From assembly GCA_000697665.1 (NCBI GenBank), contig KL197737.1, forward strand, positions 379,535 through 443,534: a stretch of 64,000 bases of DNA, read 5' to 3'. How positions within the stretch are numbered: the first letter of the stretch is position 1; the number at the start of each line of letters is the position of its first letter. This document shows positions 30,820 through 43,501 of this stretch, one piece after another. The DNA is from Jaapia argillacea MUCL 33604. Lineage: Eukaryota; Basidiomycota; Agaricomycetes; Jaapiales; Jaapiaceae. The notes beneath the pieces were generated by a model that saw only the letters and a list, made by a program, of their open reading frames with translations, was not told the origin of the DNA and made no database searches. The position numbers and the translations under genes were made by a program.

Positions 30820-33780
30820 TCATATTCCTATATGTATAAATGGTAGCCATCGAACGAACGATGCCCCACTCTCCCGAATCTGACGTACCGCGCGATGTAG
30901 AGCAAATGCCGCATCACTTATATCTACGCTTCCATTACTATTGCGGAACATGTACGAGTAAAATTCTTCAGCGATGCGAGGCCCGTCGCGATCCTCTATA
31001 CTCCAGAGGGTGCCGACGACCCCTTTGAAGCCTGCGGATAGTAGGGTCATAGCGATGTGATCGACCTCATCAGGGAACTCTCGATCGCCTTCAAACAACA
31101 CTATCAGAATACGGATAAAATCTTGATTGCTTGTGCTCTGGTGACTTACCCATGGCAGTTTCGCAGGCAGAGAGAAATGCAAATCGGGCGTTTGGAAGCC
31201 TCTCGTGTACTAATCTAGAAACCTCCAAACGGCCATCGCTCAAAAGGAGAGCAGATTGGAAGTTGATGTCCTGAACGCCATGGCAGGCAAAATGGACGAG
31301 ATCACAAATCTGGAGGCCTGACAGCACTGATTCCACGGTTGCGTCTTGTCCTTCGAGGGTCGTTATAGCGCTGCCGCACACTTTCTGCATTCGACGAACC
31401 TCGTCTATCGCACCTGGGAGGGATTGAAACTCGGTTTCCGTGGCCCTTATGGCTAAAAGAGAGGGGTGTGGTATCACCGGCGACGATGGGGCTGAGGAGG
31501 GTAGCAGGGCTGAAATCATCGGGGCGTACGACGACACCACATAGTCTGTAATGGAGACGTTGTCAGATCGATCATAGATTCCAGCGGCATGCAAGGGTAG
31601 TTGTGAGAGAGGTCCAGTAGGATACCACCAAACCCGTGGCAAATTTTCGCTGCTAGAAGGATTGCAGATTTTCTAGAGTGTCGATATGTGAGCTTGGGAT
31701 CAAGTGTCCACAAGTCCGAACAGGTGCGAACCTTGTAGCCCAAGAATTTCAAGACAGGTAGTGTAATCTTTCTCCACAACTCACCAAGGATCCTCCGGAA
31801 AGTCTTGTCACTCCCCCCGGCTCCAGTGTGTCTAACGGCCATATGCCGAGCGTCTCTCCTAGATCCACGACCCTCGCTTGAAAGGAGGCCTGAAAAGTCC
31901 TTCGATAGAGTTTTGACTCGATCAAAGTCAAGACCTGGGAGATTTATGTGGATAACCGAAGGAGCAGAGGATCGAAGAATAAGGGCATCACAAGAGGAGG
32001 AAGTGACGTTTAATAATATGACAGGTCCATTCCTTGCCGCTGGGATCATATCTTCAAGACGTCGGTGCATGAGGAATCGGGAGAATCCTGGCTGTGAACG
32101 GATATGGACAAGGAGACGATTTCGGTCAAGTATATCTTGGTGGAGTTGCTCCTCAGCACGGGACCTTTGCCTCCCCCACCTTACAAAGTTATCGAATTCT
32201 TCTTGCTCTGCCTGAGGGGCCCTGTACTCTGCGAGTTTCGGGGCGAGCGGCCGAGAGATTTCGGCGAAGCCACTATCAATGTCCCGGCTAAGGCGCTCCA
32301 GATCCTGCGCGAGGGATGGGAACTTTACGCGGAGCTCCTCCAGGGGCATGCGCAACTGGAGCAGTAGATCGACGACAAGAGATCGTCCAGCATCCAGCCA
32401 CTCAACTGCCTTTGACAGATCCCCCCTTCCAATGGCGCATGCTGAAGAAATAGCAGCTAATCTGTGTCTCGCACAGGTATTCCAGATCAAAAGTCTGATG
32501 TCTTTGAGGTCATGTGGTAACCATACCATCTCGGCAACCATATCAAAGACTGCACCATAAGCCTGGATAGCAGATGTGTGATTGAGGTCTGCGGCTGACT
32601 TGGCCCAGGTAGCAGAAGCATGCACTCGAGAGAGTGCTGGGCTACAGCGACTCGAGGCTCCTTTCTGCAGTAGCTCAAATGCCTTTTCAAGACTGCAATG
32701 ACCCTTGGTGATACGATAGTATTCGAGCCAGGCGACGCCCATGATCTCCAGCATATAGGCTTGTGAGGTGTGGTGGGCGGGTCGCATATCGCGAGCATCG
32801 GCGTAGGTGGAGAGCGCAGTTTCAAAGTCGCTGAGGTCGAGCGTATGATGATATCGCATCTGTTTCCACAACGCGTATTGCCAAAGGAGCTCCGAACGTG
32901 TCGGGAAATCGTCAATAGTTGGAGCTTTCGTAGCCAAATGAAGAGCATGGATCGCTTCGTCAAGATGATGAAATTCGGAGCTGCCTTCATATAACTCCAT
33001 ACAAGAGCCAGCAAGCTCCGCGGCCTGTGTGTGGTAATCTGGATCCTCTAACGGAGTCAACTCCACCGCCCTTCGTCGAAGGTTGACAGATTCTTCGAGA
33101 AGTTCAACTTCGTCTACGTCTTGATGGATCATCTCGAAAGCAAGAGCAAGACGTCGAAGAACCGGTGGATCGAGAGATGAGGTGGCGGCGTCAATCGCCC
33201 TTCGAGAAAAGACGACGACTTGTTCAAGGTCGGATGCGTGGCTCTTCCCTAGGTAGGCAGCGCCGTGGGCGAAAGCTAGAAACGATGGGTTATAGTTGAA
33301 TACAGACTTGCGCTAGCTTACGGGACTGGGACACACCAAGCAAAGTTAGCCATGAAGTCCGGTTGGAACAATCGGAATCAACTAAGTCCAAGACCCGCTG
33401 ATGCGAATCAAGTATTCGATGGCTATTCTCCACATCTATGGCTTCCAGACACCTGGGGTTCCAAGTACTCCACCATGCGAATAGATCACCCAGGAGTTCC
33501 AAGTGGAGAACTTGAGCATGATCACAAGATGATTGCTCTCGTTCGCTCCGTTCTTCCCCTAGAACATATAATCCAGTTCTCGATGGAGCGATACCGGAAT
33601 CATCTGCTGTTGGTAGGTTCCCTGGGTATGATCTCGAATTTTCAGGTCATGAAGCTGATTATGAGTGAACTGACCTTCGGGACTGCGGCGATGACTTGCT
33701 GCGAGATCGATGATATCCTCGACACTTTCCTTGTTATAGGACCTGTTGGACAGGTCAGATCTTTCAAGTCCGCTACGTGA
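30820..33780 (-). CDS. TPR-CHAT caspase-like protease
   Basis: This is a large protein, about 900 residues, with helical TPR-like repeats followed by a C-terminal CHAT (caspase HetF-associated with TPRs) domain. The catalytic His lies in VHFACHG and the Cys in LSACETAMG, the latter just before an intron (GTAAGT). The domain continues through GTLWSIEDRDGPRIAEEFY to the stop at 30,820. TPR-like segments include RSYNKESVEDIIDLAASHRR near the 5' end and repeated SxLxxA helices at 32.4-33.2 kb. The 5' end is uncertain. Exons are continuous to about 33.78 kb but no clear ATG was found, so a further short exon may lie upstream. CHAT proteases act in cell death and immunity in bacteria, and some fungal ones pair with gasdermin-like genes. 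No gasdermin-like neighbour was seen here. Confidence 0.85.
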
Positions 33781-34227
33781 TATACTTCCCAGTACTCACA
33801 TATTGTCAGGGCGTCAATCCGACTCAATCAGGATTCGGAGGGACGGGGACTTAAATGAGACGAGGTCACCCAGAGGTCACCCAAAGGTCACCACTTGAAA
33901 TGAACACCAACGGGTGTCCTGCGAATATCTTCGCATCTTCAAAAACGTGGCTCCCTTGGAAGCTCTGACCAGAAATATTTTCACCTGGAAAGGTCACACC
34001 TGAGGGTCGTGCTGCCCTCAGAGCTACTGGTAGAATTTACACCCTTTCACGATTTGAATTTTGGCGTCAAATGCTGTGACGCAGTCGGTCACAGCCACGT
34101 CACACAGCCTACTGCGCCAACACCGCCAGAGTCTTGACTCTTGCGTATCGCCCACTGTCTGTCAACTTCAACCGTTGTCTCCAGATCCCACCCTTTCTTC
34201 TGCTTCCCTATTCCCTAATCTCTCACG
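33781..34227. promoter_or_regulatory. Divergent promoter region, CHAT gene / YKT6
   Basis: About 450 bp lie between divergent genes. It contains three close direct copies of an AGGTCACC unit (about 33,865-33,892) and several TGACG/CACGTCA-like elements near 34,075-34,105. It may also hold the missing first exon of the CHAT gene. Confidence 0.4.
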
Positions 34228-35151
34228 ATGAAAGTCTTTTACCTCGCTGTTATCCTCGCCCCGCCCTCAGGACCCTCTACGAACCTTGTTAATGCCTCTG
34301 ATCTGTCTACCTTTTCGTTTTATCAAAAAGGTAGCGTAGGCGAGTTTATGGGATTTTTCAGCAAGACAGTTGCGGAGAGGACTGGACAAGGTCAGAGGCA
34401 GAGCGTTCAAGAGAACACATATGTTGCACATGTGTATAATCGGGGTGGGGCAGAGCAGCTCGTTGGTAAGCTCTTGATCAGATTTGTGGCGGAGTGTAGG
34501 GTGGGCAGCGACTGATTTTGTTGCAATAGGCGTAATAATCACAGACCAAGAGTACCCCGTTCGACCGGCGTTTTCACTCTTGACGAAGATGTTAGACGAT
34601 TTCACAGCAAAGGTCCCCCAATCATCTTTTGGTAATCCTTCGGCGATATCATTCCCTGAGATCAACGTGTACTTGCAAAAGTACCAGGATCCCCGACAGG
34701 CTGATGCGATCATGAGAGTTCAACAGGAGTTGGACGAGACAAAGATTGTCCTGGTGAGTTGAGGTTTCACGTACCATTTTTGGGGCGACGGGGAACTTGT
34801 GATTTCGCCTTGGGCGATTATTATCGTTGATGTGGGGTTCCATGGAATTAGCTGAATGTGGATGGGTAGGGATTAGAAGGCCTTTCTCTATTCCTCTTTG
34901 TTATCCCGGATTGATGCTTCGATTTTAATTGGCCGCAGAGCTAATCTCGGTTCTTTTGCTCAGCACAAGACCATCGAATCAGTACTGGCACGAGGGGAGA
35001 AGCTGGATAACTTGGTGGAGCGTTCCAACGCTCTGTCTGCGCAGAGCAAGATGTTCTATAAGACCGCCAAGAAGGTTAGTCTTCGGCGCCCCTGCCGAGC
35101 TCTGCTGACGACCTACGAATATAGCAAAACTCTTGTTGCACTATCATGTGA
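34228..35151 (+). CDS. YKT6: R-SNARE Ykt6
   Basis: This is a longin-domain R-SNARE acting in Golgi, endosomal, vacuolar and autophagosomal fusion. Four exons (34,228-34,465; 34,530-34,753; 34,964-35,074; 35,125-35,151) give about 199 residues. The longin domain starts MKVFYLAVI and contains GVIITDQEYPVRPAF. The SNARE motif includes the central Arg region (LARGEKLDNLVERSN). The C-terminus is CCTIM, with the palmitoylated and farnesylated cysteines typical of Ykt6 in place of a membrane anchor. The last exon is only 27 nt and encodes this lipidation tail. Confidence 0.97.
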
Positions 35152-35887
35152 AAGGCTGGCGCGCGGCTTGGGGAGAAGCTATATTCTATCCTATCATTGC
35201 GGGGTGAAGCATGTTTAGCTCCATCGAAGGGGTGGATCTCATAATGCGATGTTCTCGGGGCAGGGGAGGATTCTCGAGATACGTGGGATCCGGAGGTTGA
35301 TTGACATTGGAGTGTATGATAATTGGGATAATACCTTGTAGAATAATACGGACATTTGCTGGCGTATGTCGACATGTGCCATCCCGCGAAGAGTCGGCGG
35401 AAAGGAGGGACCGCCATCTCAGGTAGACATAAAACCAAAATAGGCAGTCTTCGTTTGCTGTGCTCGAGTCTGGCCCAGTTCGTCTTCTGCTTGTCAGCGC
35501 TGTGTCTCCAAAAGTACAAGCACATTCTCTGCGAATTGTCCATTGGGGTACTTGGGAACAGCATTTCATCCTGTCCCTGAGCCCAAATCTGATCCCGAGC
35601 CAGTTATTCTTGTTGGCCGGACACTGCCATCATCCTATACGGCGGACTCGGTCCAATTCTTCCAAAACTACCATCCATAGTATCCATGATTGGCGCTCAT
35701 TCGTATCCATTTAAATGATATGTAAATCATGATGAGATGCGTACGGAGCAGAGCAATCCCCGGTACCAGCGGATCCACTTCCCTTACCCCAGCTCTTCGT
35801 GCTATATAATCCGACTGATTTCGCGATATCTCATCGATACTCTCATTTCCCCCCTTTGATATCGAGGCTATCTGCACTCTTATCGCC
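35152..35887. other. Intergenic, no gene recognised
   Basis: About 740 bp lie between YKT6 and the dioxygenase gene. Only short frames occur. The right end, with CT-rich stretches just before the ATG, is presumably the Ppo promoter. Confidence 0.5.
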
Positions 35888-38800
35888 ATGGCCACCAAGA
35901 TATTAAGAACCATTAGCAATGCTGCAGAGTATGTCAGCGATAGCAAGGCGCCCGTGGACGAGGACGGGGGCTATCCCATCCCTCCCGAAATTTCGGTGGA
36001 CATCAACGAACTCGAGGGGTGGCTCAAGACTGGCCCTCCCTTCTCTATCAAGGATATCGTCAGTGTCGTCATCGCCGTTCTCTTGCTCGACGTCTGATTA
36101 TCTATCCCTCTAGCCTGCCTATGTTGATGCCGTGAAGAATTTGAACAGCGTTGGGATCAATGATCGTAAATTCTTTGTGAGTAGCTTTGTGTAGGTGGCA
36201 TGCCACGGCGGTCGCCAACTGATTTCGCCATAGCTCGAGAAACTCTTGACTCTCATGGCGCGTCTTGGCGATGGGAATGAGTTCTCCACACAGCTCCAAC
36301 ATTTTGTGATCGATGCTTGTGAGTCGGTTTCCTGTCTCTGTGCAAGCCCACATATCAATTCATATCGCGCAAGTGTACAAGGACTTGCCCCATCCTCCAA
36401 GCAGCTACCTTTCTCTTGCCTCTGCGCCGACACCTGTCTCCGCTCCGCTCGGTGTTCCATATGCCTACCGTCCTGCTGATGGTTCCAACTACAACCCTCT
36501 CTTCCCAACTCTTGGCCAAGCAGGCGCTCCTTATGCACGCTCTGTGCCTTCGTCCAACTTCACTCCCCAACGCTCCTTGCCCGACGCTGGCCTCCTCTTC
36601 GACACCCTCCTTAAACGCGACAAATTCACTCCCCATCCCGGAGGAATTTCCAGCTTGTTTTTCGCTTTCGCCGATTTGATCATCCATAGCATCTTCAACA
36701 CCAACCCCCGAGATTGGACGAAGAATGAAGTCAGCAGTTATTTGGATTTGAGTGTATTATACGGGAGCTCAGATAAAGATGTGGCGAGCGTGAGGAAGAG
36801 CGATGGAACCGGCAAGATATGGGAAGATTCATTCGCTGATCCCAGATTGCTGTTCATGCCACCGTCTGTGTGCGCTCTCTTGGTGATTTTCAGTCGTAAC
36901 CACAACGTGAGTTTATTTACCTCCTTTCTTCGGATATTCGTTCCTGACGGTTTATTTTGGAACAGTACGTGGCGGAGAAGCTCTTGGCCATCAACGAGAA
37001 GGGAACATACAAAGATCCTGCCTCCTTGAGTGGTGATGCTCTCGCAGCCCAAGACGAGGAAATTTTCCAGCGCACCAGACTCGTTAACAGCGGATTCTTC
37101 GTGCAAGCCATCTTCGCTGATTACGTCGGTGCTATCTTGGGTCTTGTCAGAGATGGCTTGACATGGAGATTAAACCCTCTGGATGTAAGTGCAATCCAAC
37201 AATGTTCTCACACCACACCCGAGCTAATCGTTTCTGATATGCATAGACGATGCGTCAACTTGATCACGAATTCAGCCCTCAAGGAGAAGGAAATGTTGTC
37301 TCGCTCGAGTTTAACTTGCTTTACAGGTGGCATGCTACCACTTCCCAGCAGGATACCAAGTGGACTGAGGACCTCTTCCAGGAGGTTTTCAGTGGAAAGG
37401 ACTTCAGCACGGTATGTCTCCTTTGCCGTTGTACCGAGTAGTTGCTGACGTCATCGAGGTGGATAGATCACTGTGGATGATTTCAAGACTATTGCTGTCC
37501 AGAAGATGATTCCTAAGACTCCTCCGAAGGAGTGGACTTTCGATGGGTTAGCCTATGCTGTCGTACTCCCGTCGTGATTGCTTGTGTCTGATGATCTCTC
37601 TCATAGCCTGACGCGAGACGAGAAGACGGGCAAGTTCTCTGATGCGGCCCTTGCCAAGATTCTACAAGACGCCACAGAGTGGTCTGCTAGTGCGTTCAAG
37701 GCTCGGGGGACTCCGGAGGTTTTGAGAGTCATTGAGATTATGGGAATCGAACAATCTAGGAGTTGGGGTGCTTGCTCTGTACGTCGGTCGCCATCACAGT
37801 TTTGACCCTGGCTTACATGGTCACGTCGTAGTTGAACGAATTCAGGAAATTTATGGGTTTGAAAGGTCGGTCCAAGGTCTCCAGGGAGTATGTCAAGGCT
37901 GACCAATATGATAGAGTACGATAACTTCGCGGAGTGGAATCCTGATCCTGTTATCAACGTACGTCGCCATAGTTTTGATCCTATCCCTTCCTCACGAACG
38001 TTCTCCGACTACGATAGAAAGCGGCTGAAGCCCTGTACGGACATATCGACAACCTTGAGTTGCACGTCGGTATGCAAGCCGAAGAAGCGAAGGTTCCCAT
38101 GCCTGGAGCCGGTCTTTGCCCTGGTTATACCATCTCCAGAGCTATCCTCGCAGATGCTGTTTGTTTGACTCGTGGCGATAGATTCTTGACTGTCGACAAT
38201 ACTCGTGGGTTTCCCTTACTACTGCGATGGCTATCTTTTTACCTACCCTTCTACTTAGCCTTCAACTTGACCTCTTGGGGTTATCAAGACTGTCAAATTG
38301 ACAAGAATGATGGGTCTTTCGGGGGAATGCTCACCAAGATGCTCTTCCGCCATCTCCCAGATTACTATCCTCGCAATTCAACCTACGCGTTCTTCCCGTT
38401 CTTGGTTCCGTCTTCCATGAAGGGCTTTGCCGAAAAGTTGGGAGACGGCACTGTCAATAAGTACTCCTGGACGAGGCCCACTGCCCCAGCCCCTACCATC
38501 AAGGTCGAGACATTCGAGGGTGTTTCGTGGGTGCTGACGAGTCCCCAGAACTTTTTGCCCCAGTCTCGCACCAGAATGGAGATTTTATCAAAAGGTGCTG
38601 CTGCAAACCGCAAGCTCGTATGTCGACATTTTCTCTTGCGCGATTTATTGCTAACATGTTGTTGCTTAGGTGGACGGCACATTATTTAACAATAGCCAAA
38701 TCGCCAAGTGGCGATCATCGTTTAGGCAAACGACTTTGGGGTTGATCAAAGACAAGAGTGTCAGCCATGTCGGGTCGACTGCTCGTTATGTGGATGTAGT

Positions 38801-40303
38801 CAAGGACGTCGTCAATCTCGTTCCCATCCACTGGATCGCAAATGAAGTAGTGGGTATCATTGAGTTCTTGCTGGTCTTCTGCCTCGCCTGATGCAGATTG
38901 GTTAGGTTGGAGTTTCGATGAAGACCACTGCAAACCCGTCTGGGATTTCCAGGGAGCAAGATTTGTACAACAAGTTTGCCGATGTCTGCAAGTGGGTAAT
39001 TTCTTTCCTTGGACTAGGTTTGCTTCTCACGCGATGTTCATCAGCTATATATTCCTCAATTATGATCCTTATCATGACCTCGAACTCCATAACGATGCTG
39101 CTAAGACAATTGCTGAAATTGCGGGGACCCTCAAGTCGCACCTCGAGAGATTGAAGGATGGCCTGGTGGGTGATATCTGCTGCCTTCTAATACTTTCGCT
39201 GACTGAATACTGCCATGCAAGTTCTCTATCAGTGGCCTAGTGGACACGACGAAGCACTTCTGGACCGGCGCTAACGACCACAGTGATGCCTTTTTGAAGT
39301 CATTGCTTTCGGCCAACAAGAACGCAAATTTGGACGATTTGGCCAAAGCTTTGGTGTTGGAGGTTGTTGGGACGGCTGCTCTCTACTCCAAGGCCATCGC
39401 CCACGTCATCGATTTTTATCTGGACCAAGACGCAGCCTGCAAAGATATCCTCCAGCTCGCGACTGTGAATACCACAGCCTCGGACGCAAAGCTTTCCAGC
39501 TACATTCGCGAGGCGCTTCGTGAGTCTTATCGTTTCGTGATCGGGGACCAACTGCTGAGTGTTGCTTAGGTCTCAAGCCGGTGGCACGTGTCATGCATAT
39601 TGGATTGTCGGGAGACGACTGATCTTTATTGTACAGGTTTCAGGAGTCTATTCCGTAGCGCAACACGATGCCACGGTTGGCCCTCAAACTAAGGTCTCAA
39701 AGGGCACGAACGTCTATGCAAGTGTCATCAAGGCGGACCTTGATGTGAGCTTCGTCTGTCGCTGGACTCCATGATCGGAGCTGACAACTTGACAGCCCAG
39801 TGTCTTTGGACCTGACCCCACAACCCCCAACTTCACGCGACCCGTCGCAGGTTTGCTAGGTTTGGAGGACTACGGGTGCGAAAGTTGTTCTCCAACCCTG
39901 CTATCTTTTGCTCATTTCTCGTTCCAGCCTTCTCACATCTTCTTTCTTCGAGAAGGTGAATATCGCAGTGAATTGTATCTTATTCTCATCCTAACCTTCC
40001 GATAAAGACTGCATCCGAAGTGCTCATCGCCGTCTTGACTTTGAAGTCCGTGGCAAGGGCGCCTGGCTACTCCGGAATCTTCAATACGTATGTGTTGAAA
40101 TTTTCTTTGCTTGGGTGATAACGTTCAGATGAGCTTCTCAGGTTTACACAAGATCAAAGCGGTTCGAAGGAAGTTTTGTATATCAACCCAGGTGGTGTGG
40201 TGACTCCTTGGCCCTCGTCACTGGTGTTGCAGGTGTGTTATCCCGTGGTTTTACTGTGTCGTCCTCCACTGAAAGCCATCCTGTTTGACAGTACACCGCA
40301 TGA
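35888..40303 (+). CDS. ppo: Psi-producing oxygenase (linoleate dioxygenase / P450-like fusion)
   Basis: This is a Ppo-type fusion of a haem-peroxidase-like fatty acid dioxygenase and a P450 domain, roughly 1,050 residues in many exons. Dioxygenase: distal His in DLIIHSIF, SSYLDLSVLYG, NHNYVAEKL, and catalytic Tyr plus proximal His in LLYRWH. It should oxidise linoleate to hydroperoxy products that serve as sporulation signals. The C-terminal P450 part is recognisable (VARVMHIGL, EKTASEVLIAVLTLKSV, RAPGYSG). However, at the haem-thiolate position the spliced product reads DYGLLTSSFFEK, with no Cys. Isomerase activity is therefore unlikely. The end at 40,303 follows a small last exon (YTA). Confidence 0.92.
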
Positions 40304-40736
40304 GCACAACGAAGAAAGCTGTGGTGTATTTTCCATGTAACAATTCCTGTAGCACGTATTTCGACTTGCGAACTTCCGAATGATGTAACATCATCGATCG
40401 ATGGACTTCTCGTAATCTAGCAAGTGTTCAAGACTAACTGCGTTACTGCACCAACATAAACCCAGCTCTCCGATCGGTAAATGGTCCGTATTTGCTTGTA
40501 CCTTGAAGAGTTTTTCGAATGTGTCTCTCAAGTGAGGGGATCGGTATACGAGGAACTTGATATGGCGAATGAGTCACCTCAGTAGGCACACCGTTGTGCA
40601 GACGATTCCAACGGACTGGTGGGGGTAATGCACGGGCCTTAAAGGGTTTGTGCCATTGGGCAATTAACGAGAACAACAAGAAGCGGAGTCAATATATTGG
40701 TTGACTACGGGTAAGTCTGACGAGTAAAATGACTAA
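40304..40736. other. Intergenic, no gene recognised
   Basis: About 430 bp of convergent 3' space lie between the Ppo and kinase genes. A short - strand frame at 40,443-40,679 has no recognised feature. Confidence 0.5.
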
Positions 40737-43501
40737 CTACCAGAAGAAATCCTTCAATGGTATCGAGTCATAAAACTTCTCTTCTGCAAGGTAACTTTCA
40801 AACTCTCTCAGACTTTCCTCGGTGGGGACCAATGAGCGTGCCGATTTGTTTTCGGGCATGAATGATATGAACGGAAGTCCCGTGCTCATAAATCCACCTT
40901 GTGGTGCTAATGTGTGGTCAGTCAAATATGATGTCGCAGGACAGATGGAGTGAGACGCACAGATCGGGATCCTACAGAGGGAGGACCAGTGGCTGCTGAG
41001 CTGGCCGTTCTCTTGCTGTTGGTTAGCAAATTGGTCCTGCGGCGACGTTATTTCCCAGTGGTGGTGAGCTTTTAGAATTCTGTGATCGCGGCCGAGCCGT
41101 GTTTCTGGGTTAACATCAAGGAACTGCACGGTATCAAAGCTCATCATCAGTAGTCGGCGCAGAGGCATAGACAGGCTGGCCTCACCTCCAGAATCAAATC
41201 GATGAATGAACTGCTCCAATCCATCCCAATGTTAAATTTGCGGCATTTCTCTAGGACCCTATCCGTTAGGGAATCGAGCTGAGGCCCGCTCAGAATCTGG
41301 TTCTGGATCTTGGCGATCGAGTGATCCGGGAATTCAAAAAGTTGCTATCAAGGGGACCGAATATCAGTGATTCGGGATTCAGAAGGAGACTGAGGGATGG
41401 AACAGGACGCACAAGTCCCGTTAACATGTTGTAGGCAAGGATCCCGAGAGCCCACCAATCCACCGCCTCGTCATATTCGCAGACGCCATTATCGAGAACG
41501 GTCAGAATTTCGGGGGCCATGTAGAAAACAGTCGTAAACGGTTGGGTCGTACGGTCAGCTGCGTAGCTGTAGCACTTTCTTTGTCCCTTCTTCATGAATT
41601 TAACGGAACCGAAATCCGCGATGACACATCTTCCATCTGGTGCGATGAGGACGTTTTCCGGCTTGATGTCGTTGTGGATAATGCCGCGAGAATGAAGCCA
41701 CATTATACCATTGGCCTAAAACATCCAGAGGAGAATGTGAGCATAACTTTGAGAGGAATTACTTTTGTTATTACAAACTTACAACTTGAGCAACTATGAG
41801 ATCTGTTTGCTTAGCGCCGCAACTTCCCTTGAGGGTGCCAATATTGCCATTCATGCAGTATTGCTGGACGAGACGTATCAGGTCAGCGATACGATCAGGT
41901 TTCAGGAAGGTACTAACCGTCGCGATGTGGACGCGCCCATCGGATGATCTCCAAAAACACCCCTTGCCACCATCGGCCCCAACAATCGGTGGCAGAATAT
42001 TACCCCAAGATTCATTTGGATCAATCTTCTCCTTGCAGAGTTTCCGGTAAAATTTCAGCTCGTTAATCAAACTCTTGAAACCTTGACGAAACTGGCTTCC
42101 GGCGAGACCGACAGACTTGATGGCGACGAGGCCAAGGTTCGAGTTGATTGCAGTCGATACGATGCCTGTGGCACCCTGATTAAGGTATCCCAGCCGTTGC
42201 CAGCCGTAGGAAACACGGGGTTCCAGCACGACCTGAGCCCGGCAAAAGAACTCAAAGGCGTTGTTAGGCGAGAGGGATGCCGCGGATATGATGGCGGGTA
42301 CAAAGGCACTGGATGTAGCATAGTTTGGGAAAGAGAAGAGGCCCAATGCACCTAAATCTTGAGTGTCAGGGTCTTGTTCACGAGGTCGTGAAGATGTATC
42401 GCGCAGCGGAGGTGCATTGCTCGTAGGTTCAATGTCCTGCTTCGACTCGTCTGGCTCAGTGGTTGCAAGTCGATCGCCCACGTCGCCAACCTCAGAGTGA
42501 GGCAGAAGAGTAGTTTTGTCAATGACGGAAGGTGAGGGATCGCAGGATGTGAGAGCGGGGCTGTTCTCCACTGATGCTACGCGGAGAAAAAGTGGAGAGG
42601 GCCCGACGCTCCGAGGGCCCTCGTCTGGGCTGGAGGAGGGACTGGCGGTAGGGGCACGGATTGTAACAGACGGGGGTGGTGGTAAGGGCTTTTGCTCGCG
42701 GGCATGGAGTGTGCGGGTGTCGGTGGGAGCTGCTAACTGCGCGGTGCTGACATTTACTTCAGGTTCGTCAGGAGGAAACGGCACTGGCAATTGCGACCTG
42801 TAGAAGTTGTCGTTCGAAGCTTTCTGCTTTCCCTTTGACGATCCTGGATCAGCGTGGATTTGAGGTTTATTCTCATCTCGCCCGCCCGTCATCCCATCCA
42901 CAATATGAGAAAGGGCAGCTTCGCGTTGGGCCTGAGATGAGACGTAACCATTCATTATTATGGCATCGATGAACTGCCCAGCCGTCCAAGGTCGTTGGAG
43001 CGGAAGACCGCATGACTCCATGTCATCAGACTGAGCTCGGTCGACGATCCTTCCCTTGCCCTTGGCAGAGGGAGGTTGGGGGACCTCATGTGTAGAAGCG
43101 TGTGAGGCCGGTGGTTTGCGATAACTTGGTGACCGAGACGGTGTCCTTGGTTGTGGGATATCAGGCGAATCGCCGGCGATAGAAGCCTTGGGCTTGTCCT
43201 CTGGAAGTGAAGGAAGAACGTGGGTAGGGGAAGTGGGACCTGATGCAGTGGAGCTGAACTGATGATGGACCGAGTCAACGGCTGGGACTTCGGCTTTAGG
43301 TTTCTTCTGCAAGAGGCGAGGTGTGGTGGGTGGTACGGGCGCAGCGGGTCGTGCAGGGTCATTTGGGTCTTCAGGCTCGGGTATGTCATCAGGAGGATCT
43401 CTGGTTGTCGTCGTGACGATGGATATTTCTGCAGGAGAAGTTTCGCCTTTCCGGAAGACGCTCTTCATTCGCTTGCCGATGCCGCTATTGAAGGATGCCA
43501 T
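40737..43501 (-). CDS. Serine/threonine protein kinase with long disordered N-terminus
   Basis: This is a protein kinase of about 800 residues. The first roughly 400 residues are Pro/Ser/Asp-rich and probably disordered. The kinase domain follows: glycine loop LNQGATGIVSTA, VAIK (ATP-binding Lys), catalytic loop GIIHNDIKPENVL, metal-binding ADFG, activation end FYMAPEI, then DWWALGILAYNML. The tail (RLGRDH, KDFFW at the stop) recalls AGC-group C-terminal parts. The usual HRD arginine is Asn, so this is a non-RD kinase, which often do not need activation-loop phosphorylation. The substrate is unknown. The start is the ATG at 43,501 (MASFNSGIGKRM). Several introns cut the kinase domain. Confidence 0.88.

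Noticed and set aside
30820-34227. Gasdermin-like gene next to the CHAT protease
   Set aside because: Neither flank holds a protein of the right length or pattern; the neighbours are YKT6 and the duplicated unit.
35152-35887. Several open frames between YKT6 and Ppo
   Set aside because: There is no coherent protein, no splice-consistent exons and no domain.
39841-40020. Cys in the unspliced reading after DYG in the Ppo gene
   Set aside because: Retaining that intron destroys the conserved helix that follows; the spliced reading restores the family pattern, without Cys.
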